Shown piece after piece: positions 22,880 to 33,619 of a stretch of 64,000 nt of DNA. The stretch spans positions 47,076,107 to 47,140,106 of the forward strand of contig OW121846.1 of the NCBI GenBank assembly GCA_933228895.1, given 5' to 3'. Both the position numbers and the translations under genes were made by a program. The first letter of the stretch is position 1, and each line of letters begins with the position of its first letter. Source of the DNA: Platycnemis pennipes. Lineage: Eukaryota > Arthropoda > Insecta > Odonata > Platycnemididae. The notes beneath the pieces are model-generated. The model saw only the letters and a list, made by a program, of their open reading frames with translations. It did no database searches and was not told where the DNA came from.

Positions 22880-23560
22880 AAGTCCTTCCCATGCACCCCT
22901 ATTCTGGCATCATCGTCACCCGTAGGCTAGCACGCACATTCCTCCTCCCGTGTCTTCTGACCTCCTTGGAGAAGAGGTGGGGTGGACGCCACGAACTCGG
23001 GGAAAGGGTTCGCGGGAGCGGGGGAGAGTCCCCGAAGGCAAGGTTTGCGTTGACCGCGCAGCGGTTGCATGGAATGCTGCGCGGCCCCTGAGAGCCAACG
23101 AAGGGTGGGGGAGGGAGTGGGCACTCCGTCATCCGCGGTGAAGTCATCGATGGATGATGATCCGAGAGGTAACAATAGAGATTCGCCCCGCGACCCGCCC
23201 CCGCACCATTCCGAGCCGACATCCGCCAACGAGCGGGTAAAGTTTTTAAAATTAGGCTTGAGTCACGCCGCGGACCGGAGGTGCCCCACGAGAAAAAAGC
23301 ACTAACCGGGGCCGTGGGGAGAGCACGCGCGCGGTTCCGTGCGCCCCGCCAAGTGATGTGGTCAACTGGGGCCGGAACGCTTGCCCCCCCCTCCCCCCTC
23401 ACTTGCGCAGGATCAACCTCGCCCCCACGTGGAGACCCCGTGGCTGCCATGCCCCCCGTCGCCGCAGACCGGAAGTGTGCCCGTACCACGCTTGGCCGAC
23501 AATCAGGAATGCCACGCGTGCCGTACCCATTATGGGTAATAAAAATAACCGAATAGGTCA
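22880..23560. promoter_or_regulatory. CpG-rich island, possible promoter or first exon
   Basis: This is the longest GC-rich, CpG-rich block in a locally AT-rich region (CCGCGGTGAAG, GCACGCGCGCGGTTCCGTGC and others). Open frames run on both strands here, including a 225-codon minus frame at 22899-23576, but with the bias expected from GC-rich sequence and no recognisable domain. A possible donor GAG|GTAACA lies near 23169 on the plus strand. I call an island, not a gene. Confidence 0.4.
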
Positions 23561-23753
23561 AATACGCGACCAGCACATGGGGTCCTTACGAGATGGGTTT
23601 TTAAAAAAGCGAACTGGAGCAGGTACAGAGGAGATCGGCAAGCTTTGTTTATGGACGGCATGATAATTATATTAGCGTAACCAATCTACAATAAGAACTT
23701 AAATGTGAGTTGAACCGGTTCAACCTTTCAACCTTTACAGGTCATTATCAGGA

Positions 23754-24160
23754 GTGAAACACAGAGAGAGAGGGACGTGCATATATACCCGAAGAGTGTG
23801 GAGGGGGGTGAGCGGAAGTTTTTCAAAAACAATAAGAAGGAATTGGGGGAAGGGTAGTAAGAACAATCCAGAAGGAACCAACAACTACAAGGGCAAACCG
23901 CATAAGACTATGAAGGTGGAGGTGGGGGAACCGGTACCTTTTATCTTTACTATGTCTAAATTCCACCAAGTAAACTTGCCAACAATCGATTTTATTTTAA
24001 TATTTATCCTAGTTTGTTGCAAGTGGGTATAAAAGTTTTCTGGTTAACCCAACTAACAACGCCTAAATTCAAGCTTTCCTGCTCATTAAATATTTTGAAA
24101 TTGTTCTTGTTCCACTAAAATACAACTAATAATCCTCTTTAAGCCATATATGGAAAAGAG
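23754..24160. other. No gene recognised, segment shared with 56250
   Basis: The sequence at about 23943-24000 (TTTACTATGTCTAAATTCCA, then TCGATTTTATT) is shared with 56259-56310. It marks an unnamed dispersed repeat. Nothing else is supported. Confidence 0.4.
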
Positions 24161-24225
24161 TTTCCCAATGCCACACACATTTATGGTGGCTTGCTGGGTA
24201 TTACGTAGATGTAGATGTTTAAGAT
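24160..24225 (+). mobile_element. LINE 3'-terminal remnant (CR1/L2-like)
   Basis: GCCACACACATTTATGGTGG, then TTGCTGGGTATTACG and TAGATGTAGATG form the terminal signature and tail of the family. Only about 65 bp remain. Confidence 0.7.
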
Positions 24226-24295
24226 TTCGGTGTAGCAAACACGGCTTTTAGGTGCTCTATCTTCTCAGGTTTAGCGTCTTATATTAATTGTTTTT

Positions 24296-24605
24296 CAAGG
24301 GAGGCGATCATCAACCGAGGTAAAATGCGCCATGTAGAGGTGGGTAAATGGGCACTAATAGTGTGTTCAGCAAATGAAGGAAAGGTGGAGAGAAACGTGA
24401 CGATGGAATTAGTCTGCTCTAAACGGAAGGTGCCTGGGTGACCAATCTCTGCCGTCGGACCCGACGGACGAAGCATTGCAATCGTCATACTCTCCACACC
24501 ATACTCTGTTAAGGACCGATACGATGATGAAGAATTTGTGCCATTGCCGGAATTTAAACCAAAGTCATTGTGATGAGAAACCAGTATTCCACCACATAAA
24601 CTCAA
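24296..24605 (-). mobile_element. tRNA-derived SINE, main family
   Basis: The minus strand shows the head with a GGTTTAAATTCC B-box-like element, CGTCGGGTCCGACGG in the body, CTAATTCCATCGTCACGTTT and CTCTCCACCTTTCC at the end. It is a full-length but diverged copy. Confidence 0.65.
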
Positions 24606-24609
24606 TGTT

Positions 24610-25085
24610 CCTCACTTTGTCTCACCTGCTCTTTAACTTCAAGAAAAACACAGAATCCATGTTCTAGACGGGAATTGAACCCATGATCTTAGGGTTACCA
24701 GACCCATGATCCACGCTCCACCAGCTCCATGATCGACGCTTATGACATTATTCTCTATCTTGATGTTTAATATCCGCATTCCATATTAGATCCAGTCAAT
24801 TCTTACTTGCCGATATATTCCATTACTTCTGCGTAACTTTGAACTGGAAGGAGGAATTTAGATCAATAATAAGGAGTAGAATTTGCTTTGGCTGTACAAC
24901 AGCGCACAAGCTAATATCAGACCAAAGAGAAATATGAAATCCATGTAAGGTGTAATTCCAGGATTCGCGATGTGTAGACTGTTTGGCCGGCAGGCTGCCC
25001 AGTTCAGTACTACAGTCGTTTCATAGTGATAAAATGAAGTGCGACCAAACAAAGAGAATGCGGAAGCCAGCAGGATACTAGGGAA
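24610..25085. other. No gene recognised
   Basis: No supported features. A short tract at 24665-24735 has tRNA-head-like words (GGGAATTGAACCCATGATCT on plus) and may be a decayed SINE head. Confidence 0.3.
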
Positions 25086-25089
25086 ATGT

Positions 25090-25705
25090 GACGAGAAGTC
25101 AAAAGTGCTACGCTATTTTTCACTATTTAGGCCGCACCTAAAATATGCATGAAACCCGAATGAATTAGTTTAGCTTGCATTAGGTTTGAGTGTGAAGCGT
25201 AGAGAGGCTAGGTTTATTAAAAGGCATAACGATAGGTTTAGCAGTGTATCGAAAGTGATATAAGAATTAGGTTGGGAATCATAATCAGATCGCGGGTTAA
25301 ATTACAGATTATATCTCCTGCAGAAATTGAAAACAGAGAGGTTTACTGAAGATGCGAGATATATTTTTAGAAACCCCGTGCATTTTGCTAGATAGACTAG
25401 GTAAACAAATTTAGAGAGATAGATTATCATGCCGATAGACTTTAAATGTCATTTTTCACGCGGAACATTTGAGAGCATACTGGGCGGCATAGGAAAGGAA
25501 TAGGTTGGAGTAGTCTGCAGTGGTATCTCTTAGCTTCATGGTCTTTTGCATGGCTAGCATTTCATAGCAGTGGTTACATGGCACTTGCGTGCACCTTGGT
25601 ACCTCTTAGTTTGCTAATAAATGGTGCATTTTTGGTGATCGTTACCCCCTCCCATACAACCTCGCGGTGGCTCGCAGGATATTACGCAGATGTTGATGTA
25701 CTCTT
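25090..25705 (+). mobile_element. 5'-truncated CR1/L2-like LINE copy
   Basis: It starts in the C-terminal part of ORF2 (an AGGCCGCACCTAAAATATGC region corresponding to RPHLEYA), continues through GAATTAGGTTGGGAATCATA, the end of ORF2, a full-length 3' UTR and the terminal CCTCGCGGTGGCTCGCAGGA. A tail ATTACGCAGATGTTGATG follows. Several stops and indels are present. Confidence 0.8.
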
Positions 25706-25799
25706 GGTAAGCTCCATAAGATATTCAGTCAAATCTTGATTTTCAACGCAACCCATTTATTTGGAGGAAATCTCGTCAAAAGAAAAACACTCATTGATG

Positions 25800-26112
25800 T
25801 CAGGGGAGGCGATCAAAAGAATAAATTTTCGGCATCAGAATTGGTAGGTAATATGGTGCAAGTAGGATTTCCCTGGGAACGGCGCCAGGGTGAAGAGAAA
25901 TTTGGCGTCGGCATTGGCCTGATTTTAACGAAGGGAGAGAATAAGCCCAAGTTTTAACGACCCATCCGACGGATGGAGTGCTGGACTTAGGTTTCTCTAC
26001 TCGGCGCTTAGGTGTAGACGAGGATTTGGCTGAAAAGGACTATTATCATAGAGATTTGACCTTGGGCTCTCGGTTTGGGAATCCAGTAATCTAACAACCT
26101 CTCTAACTAGAT
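25800..26112 (-). mobile_element. tRNA-derived SINE, main family
   Basis: On the minus strand the tRNA-like head, AAGTCCAGCACTCCATCCGT, GGATGGGTCGTTAAAA and AATGCCGACGCCAAATTTCT appear in family order. It is a plausible full-length copy. Confidence 0.65.
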
Positions 26113-26209
26113 CCCCTAGATAGATGGGGCTCACGAATATGAAAATTGGTAGCCTAAATATTTCATATATACAAATTATAAGCATCGAACATTATCTTCT
26201 ATTACCTAT

Positions 26210-26350
26210 TTCGAAACGTTTAGACTTCTATGCTAACTTCTGGACGGTTGTAGCAGCGAGATTGGTAATTCGTTGGACTGATCATTCAAATAATGTGTGT
26301 TCGAATACTGCGTCGTCTATGGATGATGCTGGCCTTGAGACTTAGTTAAA
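26210..26350 (+). mobile_element. tRNA-like SINE head, possibly second family
   Basis: The sequence GAGATTGGTAATTCGTTGGA resembles an A box and GTGTGTTCGAATACTGCG a B box. Downstream sequence is short and unassigned. Confidence 0.3.
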
Positions 26351-26690
26351 AAGAAACATTGTGAGATGCACTCAATAGTTGGAGACAATGACACTCTTTA
26401 TCCATTAACGCCTGGCTTTTTAAAGGTAGTTGTAAAATTTACTGGCATTCAAAATAAATTTTCGCTATTTTTTTCCACTGAGCGTGAATGAATTTACCAA
26501 TTTCTTTTGAGGCACAATACATGTTTTCCTCCGGGATTAAAATTCTTATCATTATGCCAAAACGAAGGTAACCCTTAAATTTAAAGATAAACTCAAACAA
26601 GAATTTATTTTTTCTGCGCCTATTCATGGCAATTAAAGATACAGTAATCGATTAAAAAGTGTATTTTTTATAGAAAAATCAAAGTACCTA
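26350..26690. other. No gene recognised
   Basis: AT-rich sequence without supported features. Confidence 0.4.
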
Positions 26691-26960
26691 CATCTACATA
26701 ATATCCTGAAGAGAACCATTAGAGGTATGGGGTAGGGGGTGAAACTTTACCAAACATGCACTACCTATGATGCTTAAAGATAATTAGTAGTTATACAATA
26801 GTCGAACTAAAGCAATAAAAATTTCAAAAAATAAAGCAAACATGCATCAACGTGATGTTTGTTGGGGGAGCTGAAGTCTTTATACAGACATACATCTTCC
26901 TATAATATCTATTGATACATTTGAGTATAAATTTAGCAGTACATGGTAAAGTATTTAGAT
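26690..26960 (-). mobile_element. LINE 3'-end fragment (CR1/L2-like)
   Basis: ACCTACATCTACATAATATC, then a GAGAACCATTAGAGGTATGG variant of the signature and AGGGGGTGAAACTTTACCAA. The 3' UTR that follows resembles the copies at 8245 and 33620, placing it in the same subfamily. Confidence 0.65.
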
Positions 26961-27243
26961 TTCTAATCGTATTATGCTTATTACTCCTGAATAGACTACA
27001 GTTACTCCAGCTACTAATACATCATGTCAAAGTTGAACTAAAACTAAAAAATGTACGAGCATAACTTATTGGATGGTTATAGTACCGGTTCCCCTTCCCG
27101 AAGACTCAGTTTCAACCACCAGAAATTTAGAACAGGCTAATAGCGACGCCACGTTTCGCATCTCTTCCCTGTCAACCATTTACATTGAAATGGCGAAAAT
27201 CACCTTCTCTATGACCCGTTTCCCCCGAATAACTGCCACAAAA

Positions 27244-27729
27244 CTAATAAATGTGTGAAACGCTTTGCCTCTCAAGAAGCGGGCTGAATGACAAACAAGT
27301 GCAATACATTACAGGGATGACATATACAAGCGGACTAACAACCGATGGGCGTAAGTAACTTACCTCGGGCAGGATGAAGAATCCTATCATTGAGAGCGCC
27401 CTCATCGCACGAGTGATTGTCTTCCCCCACCCACGTGCAATGGCCCCATTCATTGTCAAGTGATCCGGCCAATTAGGTGACAGCGGTGCCACTCCAGGAG
27501 TAGTATGCCACGAAGACCGCGCAAGGTGAGTCAACCAGCTGAATGGAGTAGACGTCACTGGTTCGGTGCGTATCTCAACAGAAAAATAAATGGGGTCGAA
27601 GACCAGGTAAATAGGCAGAACCAACACGGGTGAAATTTTTAGTTGATTCCCACGGGTCTCGTGTATTGGATCTGCGTTTACAATGTTCCAGTAATCAACC
27701 TTGGGGGAATGTGGTAGAGGATGAGTCAT
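27244..27729 (-). CDS. Unassigned ORF with a consensus splice donor
   Basis: The minus frame opens with ATG at 27729 and stays open for 161 codons, long for this AT-rich setting. Inside it a perfect donor, CCCGAG|GTAAGT, lies with its GT at 27363-27362, so the real exon, if there is one, would end at 27364. The encoded sequence up to the donor has a hydrophobic stretch (SPVLVLPIYLVFDPIYF), then a Ser/Thr/Trp-rich middle part. I do not recognise any family. The alternative is a chance frame. No upstream acceptor or promoter was identified. Confidence 0.25.
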   Translation of the reverse strand: MTHPLPHSPKVDYWNIVNADPIHETRGNQLKISPVLVLPIYLVFDPIYFSVEIRTEPVTSTPFSWLTHLARSSWHTTPGVAPLSPNWPDHLTMNGAIARGWGKTITRAMRALSMIGFFILPEVSYLRPSVVSPLVYVIPVMYCTCLSFSPLLERQSVSHIY

Positions 27730-27809
27730 CACCTCATATGCAGTAAGGTCGGAAACGAAAAAATAGGTTACGATGGAAGAAAAAGCTTAATTTACGCACT
27801 TAGCAGAAA

Positions 27810-27905
27810 TACCTACATCTACTGGCTACATTGCGAGTCTCCTTGAGGGTGTGGCAGAGGGTGTTATCATAAAAAATGCTCTACGTGCATTCACTAACGG
27901 TAAGA
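27810..27905 (-). mobile_element. LINE 3'-terminal remnant (CR1/L2-like)
   Basis: ACCTACATCTACTGGCTACA, then GAGTCTCCTTGAGGGTGTGG and CAGAGGGTG match the reverse complement of the 3' signature. Only about 95 bp remain. Confidence 0.65.
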
Positions 27906-28029
27906 TTTCTAGAACGGTAAGAATTCTACCTACCTGCCAAATAAGGAATTACAATGAAATGTTTACATGAAATAAGCAAGGGTATAGAGCAGAGATTCCC
28001 AGCATTTTACATTGGTTGGTTGAATAATA

Positions 28030-28342
28030 AGGGGAGACGACCGACAGCTGAGGTCATTTGCGCCATTTGGGATAGGTGGGTAATTGAGTAATGGTAGGAG
28101 TTTTCAGGGAACGGAGGAAGGGTGGAGAGAAACCCGGCGTCGGCAATAACCTACTCTCAACGAAAGGCGCCAAGGGCACCACGGCTTAACGTCCCAACCG
28201 ACGGACGGAGTGCTGAACTTGAAATAGCCTTCACCAGGCACTCAAGTGGGGACAGATTTTCCACTGAAAAATCCGCCACTGCCGGGAATCGAACTCGGGA
28301 TGGGAGGCCAATACTTTAGCCAACACACCAACCCGATCCCCG
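28030..28342 (-). mobile_element. tRNA-derived SINE, main family (best-preserved minus copy)
   Basis: Read on the minus strand from 28342, the copy starts GGGATCGGGTTGGTGTGTT. Its A-box-like TTGGCTAAAGTATTGG is followed by GAGTTCGATTCCCGG as B box. The body then runs GGATTTTTCAGTGG, CCACTTGAGTGCC, TTCAAGTTCAGCACTCCGTC, GGGACGTTAAGCC, GGCGCCTTTCGTTGAGAGTA and CGCCGGGTTTCTCTCCACCC, and ends near CTGTCGGTCGTCTCCCC. This defines the family: a Pol III-type head derived from a tRNA plus a body of about 240 bp. Confidence 0.8.
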
Positions 28343-28639
28343 CCTTTTACATTGGCGGCACCCTTCAGACCGAGGCTATAATCGTGGAGCACCCTTATTA
28401 AATTATTTAATTTACCCCCGTTGGGCTTCTGTCTCCATTACGAAGGATAATATGCGCTTTAGAGTAATTAGTCCGTAGTTTGGAAGTATTATTTAGTTTT
28501 CTGTACTAGTATAGTATGGTAGTTTACAGTTGGAAGAAATGCCATCTGTTGGCATGAGAACAACCAATTCAAAGTTGGTTCTGCAAAACATTTCTCATTT
28601 TACGGCTTTAAACTGGAAGCACCCCTAGTGTTTTTATCG

Positions 28640-29110
28640 GGACTATGAAGTTCTCTATATCTAGATCATGCTACTATATGGCCGAGAAGTATGGTCGAAA
28701 GTAGCAGAGGAGAAATCAAGGCTGGAAGCATTTGAAATGAGGTGCTACCGAAGAATGATGAAGATAAAATGGATCAACCGATTGAACAGACGAAGAAGTG
28801 TTACGAAGAGTGTGAGAAAAGAGAGGTCAACAGAATACTCTAAAAAGAATTCGGGATAACTTAATCGGCCATATTATAAGACACGATGGCCTGACAAAGG
28901 AAATGGTCGAGGGAAAAGAGAACAGGAAAAATAGAAAAGGCAGGCCTAGTATGAGATATGTGGAACAAATAGTGAAGGATGTAAAGGAAAAGAATTACGT
29001 TAATATGAAGAGGTTTTCTGAATCTAGTGAAGGGTTGCGTCAAACCATTCTCAGGATTGTTGACCGATGACAACGGTGAAGTGCTGTGGCACACCGGTTG
29101 GGAAACATAG
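28640..29110 (+). mobile_element. RTE-like LINE, C-terminal ORF remnant
   Basis: The decayed frame encodes LYGREVW, then LEAFEMRCYRRMMKI, a basic region and remnants of GHI-type and GRGRP-type words before a 3' end. These words are characteristic of the C-terminal part of RTE-like endonuclease-reverse transcriptases in arthropods. Several stops and frameshifts are present. The second copy at 43540-45320 ends with the same module. Confidence 0.65.
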
Positions 29111-29339
29111 GTATAGAGAGTTAAGAACTAGTAAACAAAATTGATGCATTTCATAGCGTCCTCTGCTTCCATTCTTTCGATACTGCAGCGTGGGTTGGAA
29201 CCTAGCCACAGCATTGAATTGGAAAACACAAAAGTGGGGAAAATTTATGCAAACGGATGAAGAAAAACATAAGTTTATATGCAGTAAAATGCTTATTTAT
29301 ATAATAATATTAAAATAAAATCGCTATACTACCGAAGAT

Positions 29340-29507
29340 TTTAGCAGAAGGAGAAACGTCCTGCGATTCGTCGACTGGGGTGTGACGTCATCTACTCGTA
29401 GTCGTCCATGTGAGCGTTGAGTTGAGAGTGTAAGGTGAAAGAGCTGCGAACAGAAAGGATTGAGAACTTAAATCTATAGGCAGCCTGCATTCTAGCTCGA
29501 TATTAAG
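29340..29507 (+). promoter_or_regulatory. Putative promoter and 5' UTR with a CRE
   Basis: A perfect CRE palindrome TGACGTCA lies at 29383-29390, about 120 bp upstream of the ATG of the two-exon gene at 29508. The interval is richer in GC than its neighbours. No TATA box is evident. The assignment is inference from position. Confidence 0.35.
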
Positions 29508-30014
29508 ATGTCTTTAGAATTAAATTTTCAAAAAGCCGACTCAAATAACCTACCGAAAGTAGATATATTTATGGTGACGGAGTTTTTGAAAACCAATGAC
29601 TGCCTCAATATCTCAAGAGTGAGAGGAACTAAGGCACTTAAGTAAGTAATTTCACTAATATAATATCAATTCTATTGGCTCCTTGTATGATTTGAAATAT
29701 AATAACATATCTGCCATGCATATTCAGTATGTTCTTTCAATTTCATCGTTGACCTAATGAACCTCACGCTGAATTGAAAGTTTTACCCGTGAGGTATATA
29801 CATCGAAGCCAATTCGGTGATTCATAATTTTAGATCATCTCGAGAATGTGACGGAGACAGAGTTGTTGGTTATGCCCACCTGAAGAGAGAGAGAGTACGA
29901 AGTGTTGCCAGTCAAGGACACACACATATATACAGAACGATCATTTGTTATTGTTGGGTTCGACGATGTGTGTGTAGCCCCGTTTATCCCCGCAAGATAT
30001 CTTACAAAAATTAA
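29508..30014 (+). CDS. Two-exon hypothetical protein (about 104 residues)
   Basis: Exon 1 runs from ATG at 29508 to 29641 and is followed by a consensus donor GTAAGT (29642-29647). Exon 2 starts after AG at 29832-29833 and runs to the stop at 30014. The intron is 192 bp. Joining the exons keeps the frame: codon phase 2 at the donor is completed by the first exon-2 base. The spliced frame passes from VRGTKALK straight into SSRECDGDRVVGYAHLKRER. This recalls the N-terminal part of a dispersed arthropod family of uncharacterised proteins that share a G-x-KA, then (S)RE-x-x-GD-x-VGY pattern; the assignment is from memory and tentative. The C-terminal part is Cys-rich and may be degraded, so a truncated gene copy is possible. 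Confidence 0.45.
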
Positions 30015-30690
30015 ATCATAATCCTTCGAACGTAGCTGCATCAAGGTCTGGGACTTAAAAATAGTAGGTAACTCACAAAAAGACCGATATCTATAATGAA
30101 ACCGGTGCACGTAAAGTAGTGCTTTTGATTTTATTTCAAAGAATTAACTACATCTCAATTCATTTGATAAAAAGTGCATGCAATTTGATTGGATGATGAG
30201 CAACTTAATTTAACATTGAAACTTATAACAATACCTACATTGTCATTAATTACTACAAAAAAGGCCAGCGTATCTTTTATTGAAATTTCCACAAAAGGTA
30301 TATTCAATTGAATGTTCCTATATACTGAAATAGACAACATGCCTATACAGTATTATTACATTGTTAGGTATAACAACTTTTCAAGTTCAATAGGTATTTA
30401 AAGTGGTGCCTATTTTCATTTTAACCGAAGTTAATTTGAGCACATGAAAATTTTCATTTGTTAGAGCACCAGCTTGCTGAAATTGTAATTGAAGTAATAT
30501 GTTAGTCAATGTTTTTGGAAATCATGGAATATATTGCTATCAACAACCATGATCTTCATATATATCCAATCCCATAAACCTGTAGCAATTTTTTGTAAGG
30601 GATCCTTCTTAAACTTTGATGTTTCAACAAAGTAGCCTTATCCTGAATTAAATGTTTTAAATAGATATGAAGAACGTCCAAAAGTTTAGG
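30015..30690. other. No gene recognised
   Basis: AT-rich sequence without supported features. Confidence 0.4.
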
Positions 30691-30945
30691 TTTTAAAATT
30701 AGTTTTCTAAATATTCAGGGGCTAAGCAACAGTGAAATAAGCATGAATGAGTTTGCTTTCGATAATCAGATAGATATTTTTTGCATAAGTGAACACTGGT
30801 GTTGGGAAACACGAATTCCCTTCACACATTTTGATAACTTTTGCCTAATGAATAGGTAGGAAGTTAGTTACTTTAGGAAAAAACACATGATAGATGGTGT
30901 GGTAATTTACATGAATAAATCAGCTGATATTTAGTCTAGATTTAG
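30690..30945 (+). mobile_element. LINE endonuclease (APE) remnant
   Basis: A frame from about 30710 encodes IQGLSNSEISMNEF, then DIFCISEHW (the APE Glu within SEHW) and GVVIYMN, the order of the first APE motifs. One TAG breaks it before the GGV-like part. The words differ from those of the intact CR1/L2-like copy, so a different LINE lineage is likely. No RT follows. Confidence 0.6.
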
Positions 30946-30949
30946 CATG

Positions 30950-32235
30950 TTTTAGGCTTTCTCTATGATAATTAAATATTGAAGCTACAGGTCTTATAAT
31001 ACATATTGTTAAGTTCATAATAGTATCTAGATATAGAGTACCTAATTTATATACTAATGTATGTACGTTTGGAACAGATTGACGATTAGTTAATTTTTTT
31101 ACATAGTATATAATAACAATTAGGATATAATATCAATTAACTATGACTTGCTGCTAATTTAAATTCAGGTTTCGATAAGGGTGGGTTTTTTAGGTGAACA
31201 ATTTAAAAAATGTGAGAGTTAGCATGCTTAGGTAGGTAACATTTTTACCAGTACTAGTAAAACTAGTGTTTCTAGTCAGCATTTGGATTTGGAGCATTAT
31301 GTGTAATATTTAACCATTTTGGCAAGAAAGGATCTGTCAATGTGGGTGTTAAGGCATAAGCAGTAATTTAATGGCACATTGATGATGAAAAAATGTGCAC
31401 ATTAAAACATTCCCACTATGGTGTCATTTGGTTAAATGTTCTCAGTATACCTTTTTTATCTGGCATAAAATTATCAGGCAAATATATTTCTGAAAGATTT
31501 TTCAATCTGTTTATGAAAGTTCTTGATTCGTGTCCCGCCTGGCAGCTTTGAACCATTTCTTTCGTTGTTTTTCGGCTTTTGGTACCGTGAAAAACTCTTT
31601 GTCGGTATTCTTTAAGCTCGTATTTTTACATTTTGGTACAAAACACCACTTGTAGGTTGACATCGATAAATAATATTAGCGAGGTTTGTTTCAGCAAACA
31701 CCAGCAGTAATAAATGAAAGAGGTCGCGAGTGCTGAGTCCAGCAGTCCACATATACCTACGGCAAGGAGTATCGGGAGCAGTCTGAAGTTACGGGGAGAT
31801 GACGGCACAGGCTGCCATATTAAAATTTGTTGTTGTTGCGGACATTCAAAACGGATAATGTTTTACACAGCTATAAATGACCCAGATTAAGCCCAATTTA
31901 AACTCAAATAGTAGTAACGTGCTCAGGAAGACGTGATTTTTCTGTATATGTAAACAATAAAATACGTGCAAACCCCCCAATGTCAAGGAAAGTATATATT
32001 TTCAGAGTATCTTACAAGAAGCAATAGTGATAATGAAGAACCCGGAGAATTTCAGCAGGAAGGACGGGTGGACACGAAATAGGAGGCAGTTCAAAACATT
32101 AGACAATCCGATTACAGGAGACACACTGAGGCTGGCTATATATACCGGCCAAAACCGAGCCTAAAGACTTCGGCCAAATGCATGTCCAATGGCACTCCAG
32201 TGGTAACAAAACTTGCTAACCATCTGCGAACACAT
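30950..32235. other. No gene recognised
   Basis: A hydrophobic minus frame at 31626-31808 resembles a signal peptide but begins at GTG; it is discussed under rejected observations. Otherwise AT-rich with no supported features. Confidence 0.35.
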
Positions 32236-32240
32236 TTAAA

Positions 32241-32690
32241 AGAAATGCTACTAACCATCAATCTAGCCCTGAAAGGGAAACTGTTCTAAGCTTAGGGTAC
32301 CACAAAGTTTTTGTCATTTTATTAAGGCTTTATAGAGTTTTCGTAAATTTTATGCATCGGGAATCTTTATGGGAAAATAAACATTTTTTGAATTGAGTTG
32401 AGCTGAAAGAAATGCTACTAACCGTCAACTTAACCTGAAGTGGAAATTGTTCCTAGAACAGGGCTCCCCCAAGTGTTTTGTCATTTTGTTAAGTTTTAAT
32501 AAATTTTATGCAATGGTATTTTGGGGAAAAACATTTTTTGAATTGAATGGAGCTGAAAGAAGCCATCAATCTAGCCCTGAAGAGGAAATTGTTTCTAGAA
32601 CAGGGCTCCCCAAAATGTTTTGCCACTTTGTTAAGTTTTTATAAATTTTATGAATTATTTAAGAGGGAAAGTAAACATTTCTGACTTTAC
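32241..32690. repeat. Three tandem units of about 150-167 bp
   Basis: Units start at 32241, 32408 and about 32558. Shared words in order are AGAAATGCTACTAACC (absent in unit 3), ATCTAGCCCTGAA, GGAAATTGTT.CTAGAACAGG, TTTTGTCATTTTGTTAAG, AAATTTTATG and ACATTTTTTGAATTGA. The decay increases toward the first and last units. It looks like a small satellite-like array of unknown origin. Confidence 0.75.
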
Positions 32691-32699
32691 TTACCTTGA

Positions 32700-33080
32700 G
32701 CAAACACCACTTGGAACTGAAGACACCTCCTGAAACTTGTTGTCGCTCGCTGACCCACGCAGCAGTACCGGAAGAATGGAAGCAGATAAATTATAGACTA
32801 TTTTTAAAACTAATGCATTACAATACCGCTCTACATAATCTACTCTATTATTCTACGGAATAAGTTACCTGCATATAAACTAACCCAACCGATCTTTAAG
32901 ACACTAATTTACCCTTTTTTGTTTGCGGAGAGAGGAGAAGATTTTGATTTGGGGATGAATAGCTGTAGAGACAGCTCTGAATACGTTACCTCTAAAGCCT
33001 CCAGAAGTGCCGTAATATTCTAAAAATTAAGATGGCCATCACCCTCTCATCCTCGCGATGCCTTCGGGCAACCCGAGTTG
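32700..33080. other. No gene recognised
   Basis: Nothing is supported here. A GC-rich patch at 33080-33300 with GAGGTGGACGTCAGAGCATTT may be a further decayed SINE. Confidence 0.3.
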
Positions 33081-33309
33081 AATTCATCTCCGCAATTACC
33101 AAGGTTCTTGGCGCGGGAAAGTCAGGTGAATAGTGTCCTTGACGTCATTTGACTGCGCAGGAAAGGGTGGAGATCATTGGAGAGAGGATCCCATCCTAAT
33201 AGGGGAGGTGGACGTCAGAGCATTTCACCAAGTCCTGCACATTTCTTATCGCATTCCAATCAATGCGGGAGATTTATTTCCGCTGAAAAATCCTTGTTCG
33301 TTGTAGCTA

Positions 33310-33615
33310 TTCAGTAGAGGTGGCCAACAGCTACGTTCATTTGCGCAACTAAAAAGTTTTGGAGAATACGTTAGGAATTTTAAAGGGGACGGAGAAATAT
33401 GGAACGAAACCCACCGTCAGCGTTAGCCTGGTGTTAACGAAAGGCGCCACATGACGCACTTCCAATAGATGGTGTACTCTGAACTAGTTCACTCAACATT
33501 TCACGGAAGTAGAGACCATTATGCCGATGAAGAATCTATACCCCTTCCCTGGATCAATCCTGGGCCTTAGAGATAGGAGGCATGTATTATAGCCACTAAA
33601 CAACCTGATCTTCAT
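33310..33615 (-). mobile_element. tRNA-derived SINE, main family
   Basis: The minus strand shows a tRNA-like head (B box decayed to GGATTGATCC), ATCTATTGGAAGTGCGTCAT, a GTGGCGCCTTTCGTTAACAC block and CTAACGCTGACGGTGGGTTT. It is immediately upstream of the LINE 3' end at 33620. Confidence 0.65.
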
Positions 33616-33619
33616 ATAC

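Noticed and set aside
22899..23576. 225-codon minus frame in the CpG island
   Set aside because: Long frames on several phases of both strands are expected from the GC content. The composition (Pro, Arg, Gly, Ser) is that of random GC-rich sequence.
31626..31808. Minus frame with a signal-peptide-like start (LLPILLAVGICGLL followed by DSALA)
   Set aside because: The frame opens at GTG, and the nearby ATG is in another frame that stops after nine codons. No splice context supports it, so I do not call a secreted protein.
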